A program made the position numbers and the translations under genes. The notes below the pieces were generated by a model that was not told the origin of the DNA, made no database searches, and saw only the letters and a list, made by a program, of their open reading frames with translations. From contig MU625054.1 of NCBI GenBank assembly GCA_025349905.2, forward strand, positions 1 through 12,911: a stretch of DNA of 12,911 nucleotides. The letters run 5' to 3'. Shown one piece after another: positions 8,149 through 12,911 of the stretch (position 1 is the first letter of the stretch; every line of letters starts with the position of its first letter). This DNA is from Blastocladiella britannica. Its lineage: Eukaryota > Blastocladiomycota > Blastocladiomycetes > Blastocladiales > Blastocladiaceae.

Positions 8149-9722
8149 ATGCACAGCCCACTCCTCTACTCGCTCCCGCTCGAGCTCCTGACGGGCATTC
8201 TCGAGTGCGCACATCCTGCATCCCATCTGGCTACATCATGCACAGTGCTGGCCAGCCGCTGCGTCCGCGCTCCAACAGTCCAGCTCGCATGGGCCGCAGC
8301 ATGCATATACGGTGCCAAACCGCCCCCACCCGAAACTCTATCCTCCCACAGACCCTCGATGAGTCCTTGGCACCTGGCGATTCCAGTGCAAGTGTACACT
8401 GCCGTCGTGGCGCGCAACAAAGAACACACGACGGATGCGCACATGAAAAAGCACGGCTTCGAGGTCACATACCACACACTCCCAATGCACGTCTTTCAGT
8501 CCCCGGTGGTTCTGGACCACCTGCTTAATCCCCACCGGTGGTCGCGATTGGCCTCCGTTCCACCGAATCTCTTGGTCCAGCAGATGGTAAATCGCCCGCA
8601 CCCTCTGGCTCCAACCGTTGCGCTCCTGCTGCCGGACCTGTTTCTGGCCCTAAGCGATACGGACCGGTTCATCGATGTGGCCACGCGGCTGCGCCGTCTG
8701 ATGCCTCGTATTACCACCCGTGGTTACATTGGATCAAAATTGGCGGGTCGATCGGATACGAGCTGTGCCGCTTGGCTAGCGTGCAGTGGCCGAACCTGGG
8801 CATGGGCATGACGCTGCCCATGTGCTGGGCAATTCACGCGTTCCTGCAAGGCCGCACCCGCGCTCTCAGCTTTCTCGAATCGGCGCGGCTCATTTCCGTA
8901 ACTGACTTGCGCGCGGTCATTAATTTCGAAGGGCAGTACGACCTGACGCTAGCGGCGCTCGCAAATAACCGGCGCATGGACCGCGTGGTGCCCACGATTC
9001 TGTGGCTACAAGCCCGCGATTTCGGGCCCATTCCTGTCTCTGATATTCACCACTTGCTCCGAGCGGTCGCCAAATTCCCCATGTATCTCGTCCTTTTGGC
9101 AGTTTTGGAATTGCCGCACTTTATCCATCAGTCGGCCCAGGACAGCAACAGTAAAAACAGTAGGGATCGCGCATTCTTCCAACCGTCGCTCGATCAGTGA
9201 GCGGCGCTGGGAAACTGCGATATGCTCGGTGCGTGTGCGGACGCAGGCGTGTTAACGCCCGGATCGCTGTGCAAATTGCTGGAACTTGTCCCGGAATTGG
9301 CATTTTGTTCATGCTGCGTCGTTTTTGCCGGGTGGAGTCGCTGGAGTCTTTGATTTTGGTATGTAACACTCTATTTCGTTCTCTGGATCAACTTCATTTA
9401 ACTTGGCATTATGTAGCAATCAAGTCTCAGAACGAGGTCGCGGCGACTTGATTTGCGGTTGCAGCTGGTCTGCCAGCCCCGATTTGTTTGAGCGAGGATG
9501 ATTAAATTTGAATTGTTTTTGCGAGTCCCCAGCATTCCCATTTATACTAAAAATATCTTGGCAACTTGGACACAAGATGACGCGGTGCTGCGGTCCTTGG
9601 AATCACATTTGTTTTTAGCCGGGACGTTTCACGCCACACTGTCCGCGTTACAACGAACTCAGATCGGGAAGGAGAAAACTGCGGCATGCCCTCCCACGCC
9701 GCAGCTGCGGTGGCGGCACTAG
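8149..9722 (+). pseudogene. Decayed F-box-like gene with frameshifts and stops
   Basis: The start ATG opens an F-box-like N-terminus (LPLELLTGILECA, about residues 9-21), and frame 1 runs to about 8700 with protein-like composition. From GCC 8703 the plausible protein continues in frame 3 (YYHPWLHWIKIGGSIGYELC onward), a one-base shift with no usable intron between. Frame 3 then meets TGA at 9198, resumes protein-like (GACADAGVLTPGSLCKLLEL), and meets TGA at 9351. A typical intron (9359-9416, GTATGT to TAG) and a further stop at 9489 follow, then a last open segment to 9722. A 47-nt GT-AG segment at 9151-9197 could bypass one stop, but it leads into an Arg/Cys-rich shadow frame. Repeated lesions favour a pseudogene over sequencing error. 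The downstream domain is not recognised. Confidence 0.6.
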
Positions 9723-9877
9723 GACGCAGTGCTCGGTGGTACAAAGGGCCCGCGAAGGTCCCTCGGATCCATTTCAAAAGTAACCTTCATCTCGTCGCTG
9801 GCATCGCAACCCACACACCAACACATCGTCCCCTAGACGTCATAGACTGTCCATTACCAAACCCAAACTACAAAAAA
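9723..9877 (+). promoter_or_regulatory. Upstream region of the secreted repeat protein gene
   Basis: These 155 bp lie between the last open segment of the pseudogene and the next start codon. The stretch just before the ATG is CA-rich with an A run (CAAAAAAATG), typical of a fungal 5' leader. A CRE-like GACGTCA occurs at 9836-9842. It is a single short match and not strong evidence. Confidence 0.3.
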
Positions 9878-11917
9878 ATGTCCAAGAAGATCACCCTCAC
9901 GCTCGCCCTGGTCGCATCGCTGGCCATGTCCGCGGTGGCCCTGCCCCACAACGTGTACACGCCGACGATCGTGACTTCCTCGACGACCACGGTGTCGACC
10001 AAGACGTCCACCAAGGTGTCTTCTTCTTCTTCGTACTCGACTTTGACCTGTACGTTGTAATAGTGAGATCGATTAAATTTGGAAAGAGTGTCGTCTCACT
10101 CCAAAATCACTGGACACACGCACAGCGATCGTCAAGTCCACCACCACCACGCCTTCTTCGTCGGCGTACCCGGTCGTGACTCCTCCGGTCGACAAGAAGA
10201 AGAAGAAGTGCAAGAAGCACAAGAAGTCGACCAGTATGTTTGATTGATCCTCATTGACGTGATCCACACAAAGTACCGACATTCAACCAATGAATAGCTG
10301 CGTGCGACAGCTACCACTGCAAGCCCAACACCACCACGCCGGGATGCAACGGCTACAACTGCCCGATCACCTCGCAGACGGCTCCCGTCGAGTCCACTCA
10401 GGACGTGCCGGTGACCACCCCCGGGTGCAACGGGTACGACTGCCCCAAACCGACGCCCACCGTGCCCGTGGAGTCGACCAAGGATGTGCCCACGCCGACC
10501 ACTCGTATGTAACGTCATCTTTTCGTTTTGTTGGAAAGGCAAAGTGCTGACCAGATTAACATCCAGCTTGCTCGCGCTGCCAACACAAGACAACTCCGAC
10601 CGTGACCGTCGAGTCCACCAAGGACGTGCCCGTCCCGCCATGCACCGAGACCGAGACCACCGTGCCCGCGACCACTCCCGGATGCAACGGTTACGACTGC
10701 CCCAAGCCGACCGTGCCTGTGGAGTCCACCCAGGACGTGCCTACGACCACTCCTGGCTGCAATGGGTATGATTGCCCCAAGCCCACGCCCACGGTGCCAG
10801 TCGAGTCGACCAAGGACGTTCCTACGCCCACGACGCGTACGTTTTTTTTCAATCGATGATCACGGCGAGCAAATGTCTCACTCACTCCAACTACTATGTA
10901 GCCTGCACGCGCTGTCAGCACAAGACCACGCCCACAATTCCCGTTGAATCGACCAAGGATGTGCCAGTTCCGCCGTGCACCGAGACCGAGACTGATGTGC
11001 CCACGACGACGCCTGGATGCAATGGCTACGACTGCCCCAAGCCCACGCCTACGGTCCCAGTCGAGTCCACCAAGGATGTGCCGACGCCCATCACTCGTAT
11101 GATCCATATTTCATTCATTGGAACTGTGTTGTGGTCTATCCAAAGTACTGACAACACCCTAAAAAATAGCTTGCACGCGGTGCCAGCACAAGACCACGCC
11201 CACGGTCCCAGTGGAGTCGACCAAGGACGTGCCCACCCCTCCCTGCACTGAGACGGACGTGCCTACTACCACTCCCGGTTGCAACGGCTACGACTGCCCC
11301 AAGCCCACGGTTCCCGTCGAGTCAACCAAGGATGTGCCCACTCCCCCTTGCACTGAAACGACCACCACGACGACCACCCCGTGCAACGGCTACTACTGCC
11401 CGGGGACGCCGACGGTGCCCGTGGAGTCGACCAAGGACGTGCCTACCCCTCCTTGCACCGAAACCACGACGACCACCACCACGGCCAGCACCACCACTCC
11501 GTGCACTACTGGCACCGAGACCACCAAGTCCGAGTCGACCACGCCTTGCACCGAGACTGCTAACACGAGTACTCCTTGCACGACTGCCACCGAGACCACC
11601 AAGTCTGCCTCGACCACGCCTTGCACCACTGGTACCGAGACCACCAAGTCTGCTTCGACCACCCCGTGCACTGGAACCGAGTCGACTGCCAGCACTACTC
11701 CTTGCACCACTGGCACCGAGACGACCAAGTCGGCCACGACCACTCGTACGTTTCTCACTGTTGATCCAATCAAAAACAATAGGTCTGACAAAAAAAAACA
11801 GCCTGCGAGTCTGGCAAGGACGTGCCCACGCCGACTGTTCCCGCCTCGTCTTCGACCACTCCGTGCTCTGAGGGCGCCGCGGCTCCTTCGGATGTTGCGC
11901 CGGCGTACGATCCCACT

Positions 11918-11948
<31 letters not shown>

Positions 11949-12040
11949 CGCCGATCCAGCAGGGTCCCCAGCCCGACAAGCTCCCGGTTCAGGGCGGCGG
12001 TGCGATCGAGACCCCCGTTGGCTCGTACTACAAGAACTAA
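9878..12040 (+). CDS. Secreted Thr/Pro/Cys-rich modular repeat protein, seven exons
   Basis: Exons are 9878-10049, 10126-10233, 10298-10504, 10567-10836, 10902-11096, 11170-11745 and 11802-12040; introns are 76, 64, 62, 65, 73 and 56 nt. All introns are phase 1 and the joined frame gives 588 residues. Residues 1-21 form a signal peptide with likely cleavage after SAVA. A Thr/Ser stretch and a lysine cluster with one Cys and one His (81-91) follow. The body holds ten VEST(K/Q)DVP motifs and seven CNGYxC motifs, with CxRCQHKTTPT opening exons 4, 5 and 6. Exon 6 adds several copies of a block around TETTKSASTTPCT. The C-terminus has ten Gln and ends YYKN, with no hydrophobic GPI signal. Dense Thr/Ser suggests O-glycosylation and regular Cys suggests disulfides. 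A cell-wall, extracellular matrix or adhesive role is inference; no family is recognised. Confidence 0.85.
11918..11947 (+). repeat. (CAG)10 microsatellite coding for polyglutamine
   Basis: Ten perfect CAG codons lie in the last exon of the secreted protein gene and encode Gln10 between DPT and SPIQQ. Using one codon throughout marks it as a replication-slippage repeat, likely variable in length between strains. Confidence 0.95.
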
Positions 12041-12078
12041 AAGAGCAAGTGCGATGATGTGTGCCATTCAAAAACAAT

Positions 12079-12094
12079 AGAGGTCTTGCGCAAA
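12079..12094 (+). repeat. Left terminal inverted repeat
   Basis: AGAGGTCTTGCGCAAA is exactly complementary to 12730-12745. The direct repeat AAT precedes it at 12076-12078. Confidence 0.85.
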
Positions 12095-12245
12095 TGCGAT
12101 CGCTGGAGGAGGAGCCTGACATCACAAAAATATTTGGATGCTCGGAAAAGTTCGGCGCACTGCTTATCATTTTATATCTTTAATTAATTTAATTTTTCGA
12201 TCAGGCACTCTTTTTGAATATCAAATAAATACATATGTAACAAAA

Positions 12246-12720
12246 ATGCCCAACGACCAAGAGCAGCTTCACCTGCGAGGTCAGCCCATCGCTCTCCTTG
12301 GCCTATACCAAGCTCTCCTCACCAAGTCTTTGCCATTCTTGCCCAAATTTTGCAGCAGTTGGAGACTCGAGTCCCGATCGACCCAACCATTCGCACCGTC
12401 GTCTGGTTCCCTTCGATCTACTTGAGCACACCGAAATGGACTGTCGCATGATGTTCCGCTTTGACAAGGCTGCTATCATTCGTGTCGCGACTGCATTGCT
12501 GCCGCCATGGCTGATCATGGACAATCGTGTGCGCGTTGCTATGATAAACTCGAAATATACTGGAATCACACCACTTTTCGGAAGCATGCGGGACAAGTGC
12601 TGCATGAAAATTTGAGTGGTTTTGGTGGGATTCCCTGGTCCGTTCCCTTTTTCAAAAGGGAGCGGATTTGCAGGCATTTGGGGCATTTTACTCATCGATG
12701 TGGCTGATTTCCTCCAAATC
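12246..12720 (+). pseudogene. Frameshifted fragment of a Harbinger-like transposase
   Basis: Protein-like segments follow one another in different frames. An ATG at 12246 begins MPNDQEQLHLRGQ in frame 3. From about 12320, HQVFAILAQILQQLE lies in frame 2. From 12412 to 12537, DLLEHTEMDCRMMFRFDKAA and then LLPPWLIMDNRVRV lie in frame 1. From about 12525, CYDKLEIYWNHTTFRKHAG lies in frame 3 again. The order acidic-CRMMFRFDK, hydrophobic helix, LPP, NRxRV recalls the N-terminal region of PIF/Harbinger nucleases as I know them. The catalytic DDE region is absent and the element's right end follows at once. The fragment cannot be functional. The superfamily call rests on motif memory and needs a profile search. 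Confidence 0.5.
12639..12666. repeat. 28-bp near-perfect palindrome inside the transposon
   Basis: Arms 12639-12651 and 12654-12666 pair over 13 bp with one mismatch around a 2-base loop; the innermost eight pairs (TCCCTTTT with AAAAGGGA) are perfect. It lies where the transposase-like reading fades out. It could be a cruciform-forming site, a nested insertion scar or part of the subterminal structure. Confidence 0.7.
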
Positions 12721-12729
12721 CGATCCCTT

Positions 12730-12745
12730 TTTGCGCAAGACCTCT
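12730..12745 (-). repeat. Right terminal inverted repeat
   Basis: On the minus strand this reads AGAGGTCTTGCGCAAA, identical to the left end. The direct repeat AAT follows at 12746-12748. Confidence 0.85.
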
Positions 12746-12911
12746 AATATATGAAGTAGTATTGACTTTTTCGTGAAAAAATGAAACAAAACAAAGTCGG
12801 CGCCAAATTTGGCCCACTTCCCACGAATCCGTACAATCAGGTTGATTCTGCTGTCAGGTCCGCGCCAATGACCCGACTGCATCCTGAGCCGCTGGTCCCA
12901 GATCTGAGCCC
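12746..12911. other. Unassigned flank
   Basis: These 166 bp lie outside the transposon. They begin AT-rich and become GC-rich towards the window end. The only structure I see is a 12-bp perfect palindrome, GCCAAATTTGGC, at 12802-12813. No gene can be supported. Confidence 0.5.

Larger units (their letters stand above)
12079..12745 (+). mobile_element. Short DNA transposon remnant with terminal inverted repeats (Harbinger-like)
   Basis: The ends are perfect 16-bp inverted repeats, AGAGGTCTTGCGCAAA at 12079-12094 and its reverse complement at 12730-12745. Similarity continues imperfectly inward through GATCG and GGAGG to about 35 bp. The trinucleotide AAT directly abuts both ends (12076-12078 and 12746-12748), as expected for a 3-bp target duplication. 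The repeats can also be read one base longer as TAGAGG...CCTCTA, which would allow a TA duplication instead. The 667 bp interior carries a broken transposase fragment whose motifs resemble PIF/Harbinger nucleases, a superfamily with 3-bp duplications. The element is AT-richer than its neighbours and begins 38 bp after the secreted gene's stop, so it probably forms part of that gene's 3' UTR. Confidence 0.75.

Noticed and set aside
9498..9722. Independent small gene encoding 74 residues
   Set aside because: It is in the same frame as the preceding pseudogene segments and begins just after one of its stops, so it is better read as that gene's remnant.
11322..12170. Minus-strand open frame across the last exons of the secreted gene
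   Set aside because: It mirrors the Thr/Pro repeats as Gly/Arg/Ser-rich sequence and runs through an intron and the 3' flank; the plus-strand model has consistent splice sites and a signal peptide.
12688..12882. Short minus-strand open frame at the window end
   Set aside because: It spans the transposon's right terminal repeat and shows no domain, signal peptide or family resemblance.

Overview
The window reads as nuclear DNA of a fungus. Genes are GC-rich and interrupted by short GT-AG introns of 56-76 nt with CTRAY-type branch sites (CTGAC, CTAAC, CTGAT). Spacing is compact, and the recognisable genes are fungal-type: a Ccc2-like copper ATPase, a Nas6/gankyrin proteasome chaperone and a Pcd1-like Nudix enzyme. 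An early-diverging zoosporic lineage such as Blastocladiomycota would fit the style, but that placement is inference.

Left part (1-5509). A four-exon copper-transporting P1B ATPase lies on the minus strand (118-3509). The 253 bp between its start and the next gene hold five copies of TGCGCGATTT at a 41-46 bp period, plus two exact TTTGCTCA words that match the yeast Mac1 copper-response element. A four-exon Nas6/PSMD10 gene follows on the minus strand (3763-4691). It shares a 53 bp divergent promoter with a plus-strand CoA-pyrophosphatase-type Nudix gene (4745-5509).

Middle part (5510-9722). After a 328 bp spacer comes an intronless 746-residue protein. Its N-terminal third looks like an H2B-type histone fold followed by an H2A-type histone fold on one chain. 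A long disordered, RS-dipeptide-bearing middle and a C-terminal coiled coil follow. Next is a decayed F-box-like gene (8149-9722) that changes frame and carries in-frame stops.

Right part (9723-12911). A seven-exon gene (9878-12040) encodes a secreted 588-residue Thr/Pro/Cys-rich repeat protein. Every intron is phase 1, and exons 4-6 are near-copies of one module. Thirty-eight bp after its stop sits a 667 bp DNA-transposon remnant (12079-12745) with 16-bp perfect terminal inverted repeats, an AAT direct repeat on both flanks and a frameshifted Harbinger-like transposase fragment. The last 166 bp hold nothing I can assign.

The genes do not form a pathway. The most interesting items are the histone-fold doublet, the phased promoter array, the modular-exon secreted protein and the short transposon. 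All exon joins were worked out by hand from splice signals, frame and family resemblance; no alignment or search was run.
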